From the NCBI RefSeq assembly GCF_001905795.1, contig NZ_LIXJ01000020.1:138209-202208 (forward strand): a stretch of 64,000 nt of DNA, read 5' to 3'. Positions 44,084-53,268 of this stretch are shown one piece after another. Both the position numbers and the translations under genes were made by a program. Below the pieces are notes generated by a model that saw only the letters and a list, made by a program, of their open reading frames with translations, was not told the DNA's origin and did not search any database. This stretch comes from Streptomyces sp. CB01580. GTDB lineage: Bacteria > Actinomycetota > Actinomycetes > Streptomycetales > Streptomycetaceae. Position 1 is the first letter of the stretch; every line of letters begins with the position of its first letter.

Positions 44084-44653
44084 TCACAGGGTGGCGAGGA
44101 ACCCGAGCGCGACCTTCCAGGCCAGTTCGGCCGACGCCGCGTCGTGGTCGGGCAGTTCGTGGTCGGTGAAGAGGTGCCCCGCGCCCGGGTAGCGGTAGAC
44201 CTCGACATCGGCACCGGTCCGCTGCATCCGCAGATACCAGGAGTTCAGCCAGTCGTGCGTCTCGAACGGGTCGGGATCGGCGACGTGCAGCTGTACGGGC
44301 AGCTCGTCCACGGAGGCGTTCTCGGCGATGTCCGAGGTGCCGTGGAACAGCAACAGGCCGCGGGCCTTCTCGTCACCGAGCGCCAGCGTCTGCGCGGTGG
44401 CCGCCCCCAGGGAGAAACCGGCGTACACCAGGCCCCGGTCGGAGTGGGGCGCGGCGGCCAGCACGGCCCGCCGCAGCAGTTCGTCCTTGCCCAGCTCCTC
44501 CTTGAACGCCAAGCCTTCCTCGACGGTGTCGAAGGTGCGTCCCTCGAAGAGATCGGGCACGTGCACCTCGTGCCCGGCGGCGCGCAGCCGGGCCGCCGCC
44601 GCGTGCACCGCGGGGCGCAGACCGTACACCGAGTGGAAAAGCATGATGTCCAT
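44084..44653 (-). CDS. dienelactone hydrolase family alpha/beta hydrolase
   Basis: This 189-aa hydrolase starts MDIMLFHSVYGLRPAV with the nucleophile elbow GFSLGAATA, so Ser rather than the Cys of classical dienelactone hydrolase. The Asp and His come in VADPDPFETH and GAGHLFTDHEL, the latter being the HLF motif of the family. Esterase-like activity is likely, with substrate unknown. ATG at 44653 is chosen because homologous proteins start at this beta strand. Confidence 0.85.
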   Translation of the reverse strand: MDIMLFHSVYGLRPAVHAAAARLRAAGHEVHVPDLFEGRTFDTVEEGLAFKEELGKDELLRRAVLAAAPHSDRGLVYAGFSLGAATAQTLALGDEKARGLLLFHGTSDIAENASVDELPVQLHVADPDPFETHDWLNSWYLRMQRTGADVEVYRYPGAGHLFTDHELPDHDAASAELAWKVALGFLATL

Positions 44654-44824
44654 GGGGCCATGGTGCCAGTTGCGGCCGTGCCTCGCGTCGCACGGGGGCC
44701 CGGCCGCGGGGTGCCCGCCGGAACGGCCCGACCCGGCATCCCCGATCGCCGGAACAGCGCTCCCGGGCACCGCCGCGCACCGCACGTACCAAACCGCCGC
44801 CGCTCCGGTCCGGCGCCGCGGGCG

Positions 44825-46411
44825 TCACCGCAGGCTGCGCACGTCCAGCTGTCTCAGCACCCGGTCGACCACCTCCGGGTCGTTGCCCGCCTCGTTGCGG
44901 GCGGACAGCACCGCGTGCCGCGCGGCGGACATCATCTCGCGCTGGACACGGTTGACCGCCCTGAAGCGCTCGGCGCGCTGCGCGTACGCCTCGCGGCGTT
45001 CCTCGTCGACCATGTCGGGGCTGATCCGGGCCCCCATGTCGTACGCCAGCCGCTGCAACCGCTCGGCGACCTCCTCCGGGAACTCCTCGTCCTCCTGGAT
45101 CTCCCTGAGCCGCTGCTTCGCGGCCTTGGCGGCACGGATCGCGAGATCCTTCTCCAGCGCCTCCTCGGCCGCCGTGTCGGCCTTGACGTGCAGCTTGCGG
45201 ACCAGCCACGGCAGGGTGAGCCCCTGGACCACGAGCGTGGCCATGATCACGGCGAAGGCGATGAAGATGATCTCCTCGCGTCCCGGGAAGGGCTGCCCGT
45301 CGTCCGTCTTCAGCGGGATCGCGAGCGCCAGGGCCACCGAGGCGACCCCGCGCATTCCGGACCACCACATGACGACGGTCTCCCGCCAGCTGGTGGGGAT
45401 CTCCTCGCTGACGTCGCGCCGCGTGTGCAGCCGCTTGGCGAGCCAGGTCGCGGGCAGCAGGTAGAGCAGCCGTACGCCGACGACGACCGCGACGACCGCC
45501 AGGCCCCAGCCGAGCATCTGGAGCTCGCGACCGTCCGACGTGCCGAAGACGTTGTGGAGTTCGAGGCCGATCAGCCCGAAGGCGACCCCGGTCACGAGGG
45601 TGTCGACGATCTCCCAGAAGGAACGGCCGGTGAGCCTGCCGAGCACGTCGTCGGCGTCGGCGGTGTGCTCCGCGAGGAAGAGTGCGGTGGTGAGCACGGC
45701 CAGGACGCCCGACCCCATCAGCTCCTCCGCGAGCACGTAGCTCACGAACGGCACCAGCAGGGTGAGTCCGACCTGGAGGGTGGCATCGCCGAGCAGGCCC
45801 ATGAGCTTGATGGTGAGCCAGCCGAGCGCCAGCCCCACCACCACGGCGACGACCGCGGACAGGATCAGCTGCCCGAACGCCTCGGGGAACGAGAAGGTGC
45901 CGCTCACCGCGGCGGCGATCGCCACGTGGTACAGGACGATCGCGGTCACGTCGTTGAACAGCCCCTCGCCCTCCAGGATGGAGACGAGCCTGCGCGGCAG
46001 ACCGACCGAGCCCGCGACGGCCGTCGCGGCGACCGGGTCGGGCGGGGCGACGAGCGCGCCGAGGGCCACGGCGGCGGCGAGGGGCAGCCCGGGGACTATC
46101 GCGTTGGCCACGGCGGCGACGGCGGCCGTGGTGACGAAGACCAGCGCCACGGCCAGCAGGAAGATCGGCCGCTTGTTGGCGGCGAACTGCCGCCAGGAGG
46201 TGCGCTGCACGGAGGCGTAGAGCAACGGCGGCAGGACCGCCGGCAGGATGATCTCCGGCGGGATGTTCACGTTCGGCACGAAGCTGAGGAACGCCATGCC
46301 GACCCCGGCGAGCGTCATCAGCACCGGCGCGGGCAGCCCGAGCCGCTCCCCCAGTGGGACCGTGACCACGGCTCCGAGCAACAGCAGGAGGAGCAGTGCC
46401 ATTTGGTCCAC
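44825..46411 (-). CDS. CPA1-type Na+/H+ antiporter
   Basis: This 528-aa membrane protein has about 12 helices. The CPA1 ion site is in EGEGLFNDVTAIVLYH, with DPVAATAV before it. A soluble C-terminal region (about 420-528) is charged and helical, with EEVAERLQRLAYDMG-type coiled segments, and probably regulates transport. GTG at 46411 has GGAAGG about 9 bases upstream. It probably exchanges Na or K for protons for pH and osmotic control. Confidence 0.92.
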   Translation of the reverse strand: MDQMALLLLLLLGAVVTVPLGERLGLPAPVLMTLAGVGMAFLSFVPNVNIPPEIILPAVLPPLLYASVQRTSWRQFAANKRPIFLLAVALVFVTTAAVAAVANAIVPGLPLAAAVALGALVAPPDPVAATAVAGSVGLPRRLVSILEGEGLFNDVTAIVLYHVAIAAAVSGTFSFPEAFGQLILSAVVAVVVGLALGWLTIKLMGLLGDATLQVGLTLLVPFVSYVLAEELMGSGVLAVLTTALFLAEHTADADDVLGRLTGRSFWEIVDTLVTGVAFGLIGLELHNVFGTSDGRELQMLGWGLAVVAVVVGVRLLYLLPATWLAKRLHTRRDVSEEIPTSWRETVVMWWSGMRGVASVALALAIPLKTDDGQPFPGREEIIFIAFAVIMATLVVQGLTLPWLVRKLHVKADTAAEEALEKDLAIRAAKAAKQRLREIQEDEEFPEEVAERLQRLAYDMGARISPDMVDEERREAYAQRAERFRAVNRVQREMMSAARHAVLSARNEAGNDPEVVDRVLRQLDVRSLR

Positions 46412-46531
46412 GAGGTGCCTTCCGGAGCGCGACGGACCGGCCGTCGTGGCCGGGCGGTCTGGGACCTCAAGCCTGCCACGTACCGGTCGCTACCCGGACA
46501 ACACCCCCCTTCTCACCCCTGCGGGCACCCC

Positions 46532-46557
46532 GCTCCGTGGGCCGCGGCCCACGGAGC
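46532..46557. terminator. 26-bp perfect palindrome after the RluA gene
   Basis: GCTCCGTGGGCCG and its exact complement form a 13-bp stem without a loop, 9 bases downstream of the leftward RluA stop. In RNA a loop of about 4 bases would open at the centre. It probably ends that transcript. Confidence 0.65.
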
Positions 46558-46565
46558 ACCGGCCC

Positions 46566-47507
46566 TCACCGGCTCTCGGCCACGATCTTGTCCAGGGCCC
46601 GCCGGAGGTCGTCCGGGTAGTCGCTGGAGAACTCCACCCAGCTGCCGTCGGACGGGTGCTCGAAACCGAGCCGGACGGCGTGCAGCCACTGCCGCGTCAG
46701 TCCGAGGCGCTTGGCCATCGTCGGGTCGGCGCCGTAGGTGAGGTCCCCGACGCAGGGGTGGCGGTGGGCCGACATGTGCACCCGGATCTGGTGCGTGCGG
46801 CCGGTCTCCAGCTTGATGTCGAGGAGACTGGCGGCCCGGTACGCCTCGATGAGGTCGTAGTGCGTCACGGAGGGCTTGCCGTCGGCGGTGACGGCCCACT
46901 TGTAGTCGTGGTTGGGGTGGCGCCCGATGGGGGCGTCGATGGTGCCGCTCATCGGGTCCGGGTGGCCCTGCACCAGCGCGTGGTACTTCTTCTCGACGAC
47001 CCGGTCACGGAACTGCGCCTTCAGCAGGGTGTAGGCCCGCTCCGACTTGGCCACGACCATCAGGCCGGAGGTGCCGACATCGAGGCGGTGGACGATGCCC
47101 TGGCGCTCGGCCGCGCCGGACGTCGAGATCCGGTACCCGGCCGCGGCCAGCCCGCCGATCACCGTCGTACCGGTCCAGCCGGGGCTCGGGTGGGCGGCGA
47201 CCCCGACCGGCTTCACGATGACCACGATGTCGTCGTCGTCGTGCACGATCTCCATGCCCTCGACGGGCTCGGCGACGACCTGCACCGGCGCGGGCGCCTG
47301 CGGCATCTCCACCTCGAGCCAGGCACCGCCCCGCACCCGCTCGGACTTCCCGACCACCGCACCGTCCACCTGCACCTTTCCGGCGGCGGCCAGATCGGCG
47401 GCCTTGGTGCGGGAGAAACCGAACATCCTGGAGATGGCGGCGTCGACGCGCTCGCCCTCCAGGCCGTCCGGTACGGGCAGGGTGCGGACCTCGGGATACG
47501 TACTCAC
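46566..47507 (-). CDS. RluA family pseudouridine synthase
   Basis: This 313-aa enzyme has an N-terminal S4-like RNA-binding segment (VDAAISRMFGFSRTKAADLA) and a catalytic domain with the invariant Asp in RLDVGTSGLMVVAK. RxHQIRVH (THQIRVHMSAH) is also intact. It converts specific rRNA or tRNA uridines to pseudouridine; the exact site (RluD-like, 23S) is inferred from the fold. GTG 47507 is chosen from family length; upstream it has only a weak AAGG. Confidence 0.9.
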   Translation of the reverse strand: MSTYPEVRTLPVPDGLEGERVDAAISRMFGFSRTKAADLAAAGKVQVDGAVVGKSERVRGGAWLEVEMPQAPAPVQVVAEPVEGMEIVHDDDDIVVIVKPVGVAAHPSPGWTGTTVIGGLAAAGYRISTSGAAERQGIVHRLDVGTSGLMVVAKSERAYTLLKAQFRDRVVEKKYHALVQGHPDPMSGTIDAPIGRHPNHDYKWAVTADGKPSVTHYDLIEAYRAASLLDIKLETGRTHQIRVHMSAHRHPCVGDLTYGADPTMAKRLGLTRQWLHAVRLGFEHPSDGSWVEFSSDYPDDLRRALDKIVAESR

Positions 47508-47531
47508 CCGATCGAGTATGCCTTGCGGCGG

Positions 47532-47576
47532 CCGGTCCTCGTGCACGGTCCCGCCCGGTCCTCGCGCACGGCCCCG
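47532..47576. repeat. tandem 23-bp repeat between rluA-type gene and lspA
   Basis: The 22-bp sequences at 47532-47553 and 47555-47576 match at 20 positions (core CCGGTCCTCG, then GCACGG), giving a 23-bp period. A partial third copy (TGGTGCACGGTCCCGTCC) lies inside the 3' end of lspA. A slipped duplication is likely; no gene product is implied. Confidence 0.6.
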
Positions 47577-47607
47577 TCCGTCCGGCGCCGCCCGGTTCCG
47601 TGCGCTG

Positions 47608-48198
47608 TCAGTCCTGGTGCACGGTCCCGTCCGGGTCCAGGCCGCGGAAGGAGAGAAGCACGATCAGGATGCCGCCGCAGACGATCGCGGAGTCGGCGAG
47701 GTTGAAGACGGCGAAGTGCTCGACGGAGATGAAGTCCACCACCGCGCCCTCGAAGACTCCGGGGGTACGGAAGAGGCGGTCGGTCAGGTTGCCGAACGCC
47801 CCGCCGAGCAGCAGACCGAGCGCGATGGCCCACGGCAGGCTGTAGAGCTTGCGGGCCAGCCGGGCGATCACCACGACCACGGTCGCCGCGATGACGGTGA
47901 AGACGATCGTGTACGCCTCGCCGAAGCTGAACGCGGCGCCCGAGTTGCGGATCACCTCGAACTTCAGCCAGTCACCGATGACCTCGATCGGCTGGTGGTG
48001 CTCCAGCTTCGCGACCACCAGCAGCTTGCTGACCAGGTCCAGCAGATAGGCGAAGGCGGCCACGCAGAAGAGCACCGCGATCTTCCGCTTGCCGCCGGCC
48101 CGGGGCGTCTCCTCGGCCGGGTTCCCGGTCCCCTCCCCCTCGGTCCCCTCAGCGTCGGGGATGTCCGGCGTACCGATGATGCGCTCCGCCTCTGCCAC
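47608..48198 (-). CDS. lspA: lipoprotein signal peptidase (signal peptidase II)
   Basis: This 196-aa enzyme has four membrane helices after a 38-aa acidic, Pro-rich N terminus. The aspartyl-protease pair is in GGAFGNLTDRL and FNLADSAIVCG, with VIRNSGAAFS also conserved. It cuts the signal peptide from lipoproteins after Lgt (8851) has added diacylglycerol. GTG 48198 has GAGGGAC upstream. Confidence 0.95.
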   Translation of the reverse strand: MAEAERIIGTPDIPDAEGTEGEGTGNPAEETPRAGGKRKIAVLFCVAAFAYLLDLVSKLLVVAKLEHHQPIEVIGDWLKFEVIRNSGAAFSFGEAYTIVFTVIAATVVVVIARLARKLYSLPWAIALGLLLGGAFGNLTDRLFRTPGVFEGAVVDFISVEHFAVFNLADSAIVCGGILIVLLSFRGLDPDGTVHQD

Positions 48199-48256
48199 GT
48201 GAGTCCCTCAACCTAGGTTCCTGACTGAGGACGAGGGTACGGCACGGTGCGCCGGA

Positions 48257-49183
48257 TCAGCCGCGTCGCTCCTGCTTCTGTTTGTCCTCGACACAGAGGG
48301 TGGCGCGGGGGAACGCCTGCATCCGGGCCTTGCCGATCGGCTTGCCGCAGACCTCGCACAGTCCGTACGTCCCGGCGTCGAGCCGGGCCAGCGCCCGTTC
48401 GGTCTGGTCCAGCATCTCCTGGGCGTTGGCGGCGAGCGCCATCTCGTGCTCGCGGGTGATGTTCTTGGTGCCGGTGTCGGCCTCGTCGTCGCCCGCCCCG
48501 TCGCCGGAGTCGCGCATCAGCCCGGCGAGCGCGATGCCCGCGGCCTCCAGTTCGTTGCGCAGCCGCGTGCTCTCGCCGCTCAGCACGGCCCGCGCCTCGT
48601 CGACCTCCTCCGGGGTCCAGGGATCCTCGTCCGGCCGGACCGCCAGCTCGCCGGGGGCCGTCGTGACGGCTCCCCCGCCCGACGGCGTGACGGACGCCGC
48701 GGCCTCGTCGGCCATGCGGGTCCGGGCCTCACTCTTCTTGGCTACCACCGTGTGGGCTCCTGTCTGCTCGGCGGACTCGGCCGCCTCCGTGGCCGCCGCG
48801 GCGGCCTTCTTCGAGGACTTCCTGGCCACGCTCTTCTTCGCGGGGACCTTCCCGGCCGGTGCCGCGTGCCCGGCGTCCGTACGTGCGGCGGACACCGCCT
48901 TCGAGGCCGCGGCCTTCTTCCTCGTGGTCTTCTTCGCCGGGGTCTTCCTCGCCACGGCGTCCTCGGCCGTGGACGCCTTCGGCGTGCTCTTCCTCGCCAC
49001 GGCCTTCTTCGCCGCGGTCTTCTCCGCGGCCGCCTTCCTCCCGGCCCTTCCGGTCGCCTTCCTCGCGGTCGCCCCTTTCTCCGCCGCGGCCTCGGGGCCG
49101 CCCTCCGCGCCCGTTTCCGCAGCCGCAGCACCCGTGGATCTCGCCGACGCCGTCTTCTTCGCGGCGGTCTTCTTCGCCACCAT
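48257..49183 (-). CDS. histone-H1-like / TraR-DksA zinc-finger fusion protein
   Basis: This 308-aa protein has two parts. Residues 1-170 are a Lys/Ala/Arg-rich tail with repeats such as KKTAAKK, RKATGRAGRK and PAKKTTRKK, like eukaryotic histone H1 and HupS-type tails, likely binding DNA. Residues 210-308 are a DksA/TraR-like coiled coil and zinc finger: CEVCGKPIGKARMQAF, then LCVEDKQKQ, where the fourth ligand is Asp rather than Cys. An S. coelicolor protein of this architecture next to ileS is known to me as a nucleoid-associated protein. ATG 49183 is chosen as the start of the Lys-rich tail, with GAAGGGG about 9 bases upstream. Confidence 0.88.
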   Translation of the reverse strand: MVAKKTAAKKTASARSTGAAAAETGAEGGPEAAAEKGATARKATGRAGRKAAAEKTAAKKAVARKSTPKASTAEDAVARKTPAKKTTRKKAAASKAVSAARTDAGHAAPAGKVPAKKSVARKSSKKAAAAATEAAESAEQTGAHTVVAKKSEARTRMADEAAASVTPSGGGAVTTAPGELAVRPDEDPWTPEEVDEARAVLSGESTRLRNELEAAGIALAGLMRDSGDGAGDDEADTGTKNITREHEMALAANAQEMLDQTERALARLDAGTYGLCEVCGKPIGKARMQAFPRATLCVEDKQKQERRG

Positions 49184-49471
49184 GGCCGCGGCCCCTTCAC
49201 ATATTGTGATCTTGCACGCGAATCGTGCTGGGACGATAAATCGGCCCCGGCCCCGCGGCAACGGGGCACGCCGCCGATTCGCCACCGCCCGCGTCCGGAT
49301 GGCGACCTGCCTGAATCCGTTGTGCCCAGCTCACAGCCCGATAATCCGACTCCCACGACGCCCCGGCCGGCTCCCCCGGAGCCGTCCGTCCCCCTCTCCC
49401 CATTCGGGTCACGCCCCGCACCGCCCGCCATCCGGTCGGCCGACGCCCCGACGGGCCCGTACACTGGCCTG

Positions 49472-49690
49472 AGCGAGAGGCGTGGATGGGACGAGTAGCG
49501 TCGTACGCAGCCAGGAGCGACCCGGGGACGGTGGAAGCCCGGGGGCGAGCGCGTCGTGAAGATCACCCGGAGCCGCCGGAAGAACGCCACGAGGCAAGTA
49601 GAACCGGCATCGCGACCCCAATGAGGGGGCCACGGGTGCGTGCCCGGGGCCAAGGAGGGTGGTACCGCGGGAGTCGACGAGGCTCTCGTC
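49472..49690 (+). ncRNA. T-box leader RNA of ileS
   Basis: The T-box consensus AGGGTGGTACCGCG is at 49656-49669; its TGGT can pair with the ACCA end of tRNA-Ile. Upstream, GATGGGACGAGTAGCGTC (stem I-like) starts near 49488, and GGTGGAAGCC lies at 49530. A possible Ile specifier is ATC at 49562-49564 in GAAGATCACC. A -10 like TACACT (49460-49465) puts the transcript start near 49472. In actinomycetes ileS T-boxes usually control translation rather than transcription. Confidence 0.9.
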
Positions 49691-49723
49691 CCTCCGACGG
49701 AAGTGGAAATCGTCCGCCGGAGG
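49691..49723 (+). promoter_or_regulatory. Shine-Dalgarno sequestering hairpin before ileS
   Basis: CCTCCGACGG (49691-49700) pairs with CCGCCGGAGG (49714-49723) except for one mismatch, hiding the GGAGG ribosome site of ileS. Uncharged tRNA-Ile bound to the T-box just upstream would be expected to favour the alternative structure and free the site. Confidence 0.75.
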
Positions 49724-49733
49724 AAGTCCGCCC

Positions 49734-52700
49734 ATGACATCGCCGCAGTACCGCCAGGTACCCGCCCAGGTCGACCTGCCCGCGCTGGAGCACGCCGTGC
49801 TCGATTTCTGGCGCGAGAGCAAGGTCTTCGCCAAGAGCCTCGAACAGTCCGAGGGCCGCCCCGAGTGGGTCTTCTACGAGGGCCCGCCCACCGCCAACGG
49901 CATGCCCGGCGCCCACCACATCGAGGCCCGCGTCTTCAAGGACGTCTTCCCCCGCTTCCGCACCATGCAGGGCTACCACGTCGGCCGCAAGGCCGGCTGG
50001 GACTGCCACGGCCTGCCGGTCGAGCTCGCGGTCGAGAAGGAGCTGGGCTTCGACGGCAAGAAGGACATCGAGGCGTACGGCATCGCCGAGTTCAACGCCA
50101 AGTGCCGCGAGTCGGTGACCCGCCACACGGACGCCTTCACCGAGCTGACCACCCGGATGGGCTACTGGGTCGACCTCGACGACGCCTACCGCACCATGGA
50201 CCCCGAGTACGTCGAGTCCGTGTGGTGGTCGCTGAAGGAGATCTTCGGCAAGGGCCTCCTGGTGCAGGACCACCGTGTGGCCCCGTGGTGCCCCCGCTGC
50301 GGCACCGGCCTGTCCGACCACGAGCTGGCGCAGGGGTACGAGACGGTCGTCGACCCGTCGGTCTTCGTCCGCTTCCCCCTCACCTCCGGCCCGCTCGCCG
50401 GCGATGCCTCCCTGCTCGTCTGGACGACCACCCCCTGGACGCTGGTCTCCAACACCGCCGTCGCCGCGCACCCCGACGTCACCTACGTCGTCGCGACCGA
50501 CGGCAGCGAGAAGCTCGTCGTCGCCGAGCCGCTCGTCGGAAAGGCCCTGGGCGAGGGCTGGGAGACGACCGGGCAGACCTTCACCGGCCGCGAGATGGAG
50601 CGCTGGACCTACGAGCGCCCCTTCACGCTCGTGGACTTCCCGAGCGAGGGAAGCGATGGACACGGCCCGGCCGGGGCCCACTACATCGTCAACGCCGAGT
50701 ACGTGACGACCGAGGACGGTACGGGTCTGGTCCACCAGTCCCCCGCGTTCGGTGCCGACGACCTCCAGGTCTGCAAGGCGTACGGCCTTCCCGTCGTCAA
50801 CCCGGTCCGCCCCGACGGCACCTTCGAGGAGGACATGCCACTGGTCGGCGGCATCTTCTTCAAGAAGGCCGACGAGGCGCTCACCGAGGACCTGGCCGCC
50901 CGCGGCAAGCTCTTCCGGCACGTCCCGTACGAGCACAGCTACCCGCACTGCTGGCGCTGCCACACCGCGCTCCTCTACTACGCGCAGCCGTCCTGGTACA
51001 TCCGCACGACCGCGATCAAGGACCGGCTGCTCGCGGAGAACGAGAAGACCAACTGGTTCCCGGAGTCGGTCAAGAACGGTCGCTTCGGCGACTGGCTGAA
51101 CAACAACGTCGACTGGGCGCTGTCCCGCAACCGTTACTGGGGCACCCCGCTGCCGATCTGGCGCTGCGAGGACGGCCACCTCACCTGCGTCGGCTCGCGC
51201 GCCGAACTGGGCGAGCTCGCCGGCACGGACCTGTCCGGTCTCGACCCGCACCGCCCGTTCATCGACGAGATCACGTTCACCTGCTCGCACGCGAACTGCC
51301 AGTTGGAGGCGTATCGCGTCCCGGAGGTCATCGACGCCTGGTACGACTCGGGGTCGATGCCGTTCGCTCAGTGGGGCTACCCGTACAAGAACAAGGAGCT
51401 GTTCGAGAGCCGCTACCCGGCGCAGTTCATCTCCGAGGCCATCGACCAGACCCGCGGCTGGTTCTACACGCTGATGGCGGTCGGCACGCTGGTCTTCGAC
51501 AAGTCGTCCTACGAGAACGTGGTCTGCCTGGGCCACATCCTCGCCGAGGACGGCCGCAAGATGTCCAAGCACCTCGGCAACATCCTCCAGCCGATCCCCC
51601 TCATGGACCAGCACGGCGCCGACGCGGTCCGCTGGTTCATGGCGGCCGGCGGCTCCCCCTGGGCGGCCCGCCGCGTCGGCCACAACACCATCCAGGAAGT
51701 CGTCCGCAAGACCCTCCTGACCTACTGGAACACGGTGGCCTTCCAGGCCCTGTACGCCCGTACGTCGGGCTGGGCCCCCTCCACGGCCGACCCGGCCCCG
51801 GCGGACCGCACGATCCTGGACCGCTGGCTGCTGAGCGAACTGAACGCCCTGGTGGACCAGGTCACGCAGGCGCTGGAGGGGTACGACACCCAGCGCGCCG
51901 GCAAGCTCCTGTCCGCCTTCGTCGACGACCTGTCCAACTGGTACGTCCGTCGCTCGCGCCGCCGCTTCTGGCAGGGCGACAAGGCCGCGCTGCGCACGCT
52001 GCACGAGGTCGTCGAGACCGTGACCCGGCTGATGGCCCCGCTCACCCCGTTCATCACCGAGCGGGTCTGGCAGGACCTGGTGGTCCCGGTCACCCCGGAC
52101 GCCCCCGAGTCGGTGCACCTGTCCGCCTGGCCGAAGGCCGACCTCACGGCCGTCGACCCGGAGCTGTCGGTCCAGATGGCGCTGGTACGCCGACTGGTCG
52201 AGCTCGGCCGGGCCACCCGCGCCGAGTCGGGCGTCAAGACCCGCCAGCCGCTGTCCCGGGCCCTGGTCGCGGCGGCCGGCTTCGAGTCCCTCTCGCCCGA
52301 GCTGCACACCCAGATCACCGAGGAACTGAACGTCGAGTCCCTGGCCTCGCTCACCGATTCCTCCGCTGGTGCAGCGGGCGGCGGCTCGCTGGTCGACACG
52401 ACCGCGAAGGCCAACTTCCGCGCCCTCGGCAAGCGATTCGGCAAGGGCGTCCAGGCGGTGGCCAAGGCGGTCGCGAACGCCGACGCGGCGGCCCTCTCAC
52501 TGGCCCTGCGCGAGGGCACGGCGTCGGTCGAGGTGGACGGCGAGACCGTCACCCTCGCTCCCGACGAGGTGATCATCACCGAGACGCCGCGCGAGGGCTG
52601 GTCGGTGGCCTCCGACTCGGGCGCGACCGTCGCCCTGGACCTGGAGATCACGCCGGAGCTGAGGCGCGCGGGCCTGGCCCGTGACGCCATCCGCCTCATC

Positions 52701-52928
52701 CAGGAGGCCCGCAAGAACAGCGGCCTGGACGTCGCGGATCGCATCGCCGTCCGCTGGACGTCCAGCTCCGCCGCCACGGTGGAGGCACTGACCGAGCACG
52801 CGGCCCTGATCGCGGACGAGGTGCTGGCACTGGACTACGCACAGGGCGAGGCGGACGCGGCCTTCGGCGAGCCGTTCGAGGACGAGGGCCTGGCCCTGAC
52901 GTTCCGCCTCCGCAGGACGGAGCGGTAG
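49734..52928 (+). CDS. ileS: isoleucyl-tRNA synthetase
   Basis: This 1064-aa class I synthetase charges tRNA-Ile. The HIGH-like motif is in GPPTANGMPGAHHIEAR, KMSKH in GRKMSKHLGNI replaces KMSKS, and the editing (CP1) domain lies between. The C-terminal anticodon and accessory regions are present (about 700-1064). It has the long type common in actinomycetes and eukaryotes. The ATG at 49734 follows the sequestered GGAGG site, so its translation is probably governed by the T-box leader. It ends in a convergent region with several hairpins. Confidence 0.96.
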   Translation: MTSPQYRQVPAQVDLPALEHAVLDFWRESKVFAKSLEQSEGRPEWVFYEGPPTANGMPGAHHIEARVFKDVFPRFRTMQGYHVGRKAGWDCHGLPVELAVEKELGFDGKKDIEAYGIAEFNAKCRESVTRHTDAFTELTTRMGYWVDLDDAYRTMDPEYVESVWWSLKEIFGKGLLVQDHRVAPWCPRCGTGLSDHELAQGYETVVDPSVFVRFPLTSGPLAGDASLLVWTTTPWTLVSNTAVAAHPDVTYVVATDGSEKLVVAEPLVGKALGEGWETTGQTFTGREMERWTYERPFTLVDFPSEGSDGHGPAGAHYIVNAEYVTTEDGTGLVHQSPAFGADDLQVCKAYGLPVVNPVRPDGTFEEDMPLVGGIFFKKADEALTEDLAARGKLFRHVPYEHSYPHCWRCHTALLYYAQPSWYIRTTAIKDRLLAENEKTNWFPESVKNGRFGDWLNNNVDWALSRNRYWGTPLPIWRCEDGHLTCVGSRAELGELAGTDLSGLDPHRPFIDEITFTCSHANCQLEAYRVPEVIDAWYDSGSMPFAQWGYPYKNKELFESRYPAQFISEAIDQTRGWFYTLMAVGTLVFDKSSYENVVCLGHILAEDGRKMSKHLGNILQPIPLMDQHGADAVRWFMAAGGSPWAARRVGHNTIQEVVRKTLLTYWNTVAFQALYARTSGWAPSTADPAPADRTILDRWLLSELNALVDQVTQALEGYDTQRAGKLLSAFVDDLSNWYVRRSRRRFWQGDKAALRTLHEVVETVTRLMAPLTPFITERVWQDLVVPVTPDAPESVHLSAWPKADLTAVDPELSVQMALVRRLVELGRATRAESGVKTRQPLSRALVAAAGFESLSPELHTQITEELNVESLASLTDSSAGAAGGGSLVDTTAKANFRALGKRFGKGVQAVAKAVANADAAALSLALREGTASVEVDGETVTLAPDEVIITETPREGWSVASDSGATVALDLEITPELRRAGLARDAIRLIQEARKNSGLDVADRIAVRWTSSSAATVEALTEHAALIADEVLALDYAQGEADAAFGEPFEDEGLALTFRLRRTER

Positions 52929-52937
52929 GACCTGTCT

Positions 52938-52976
52938 TCGAACGGCCTTCGTCAGACCGGAGGCCGGGCCGTTCGA
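52938..52976 (+). terminator. candidate terminator after ileS
   Basis: TCGAACGGCC (52938-52947) and its exact complement (52967-52976) form a 10-bp stem with a 19-base loop, 10 bases after the ileS stop. Confidence 0.5.
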
Positions 52977-53045
52977 CATCCGGTGCTTCCCCGAGTGCTC
53001 GGCTCCGCTCGAACAGGGGAGACCCATTGATCGCGAGGCGGAGGA

Positions 53046-53074
53046 CCGTCCTCGTACCGGACGTACGAGGACGG
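53046..53074. terminator. hairpin in the ileS-divIVA intergenic region
   Basis: A 12-bp perfect stem (53046-53057 with 53063-53074), loop CGGAC. Could be a second terminator or a structured small RNA element. Confidence 0.5.
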
Positions 53075-53174
53075 CTCCGACCACACCGCGAATGTGCGTG
53101 ACAGGAGTCGCACGGCAGGCGGCGGTTCGGCCACAGGACCTGGGACCGAGTCGGGGCAGCGGCCTCGGCGCATG

Positions 53175-53215
53175 GGCGGGCCCGTCCGGAACCAACCGTT
53201 CCGGACGGGCCCGCC
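53175..53215. terminator. strong terminator hairpin between ileS and divIVA
   Basis: An 18-bp perfect GC-rich stem (53175-53192 with 53198-53215) and 5-base loop. With its neighbour at 53269 it can stop transcription from either side. Confidence 0.75.
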
Positions 53216-53268
53216 GACATTTGCCCCCGGCGCGCGGCCGCATCCCCCGCACCCACTGGGACACGCAA

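Noticed and set aside
49563..52307. Long leftward open frame antisense to ileS
   Set aside because: Covers the T-box and synthetase domains on the opposite strand; no family match, Gly/Arg/Val-rich shadow composition.
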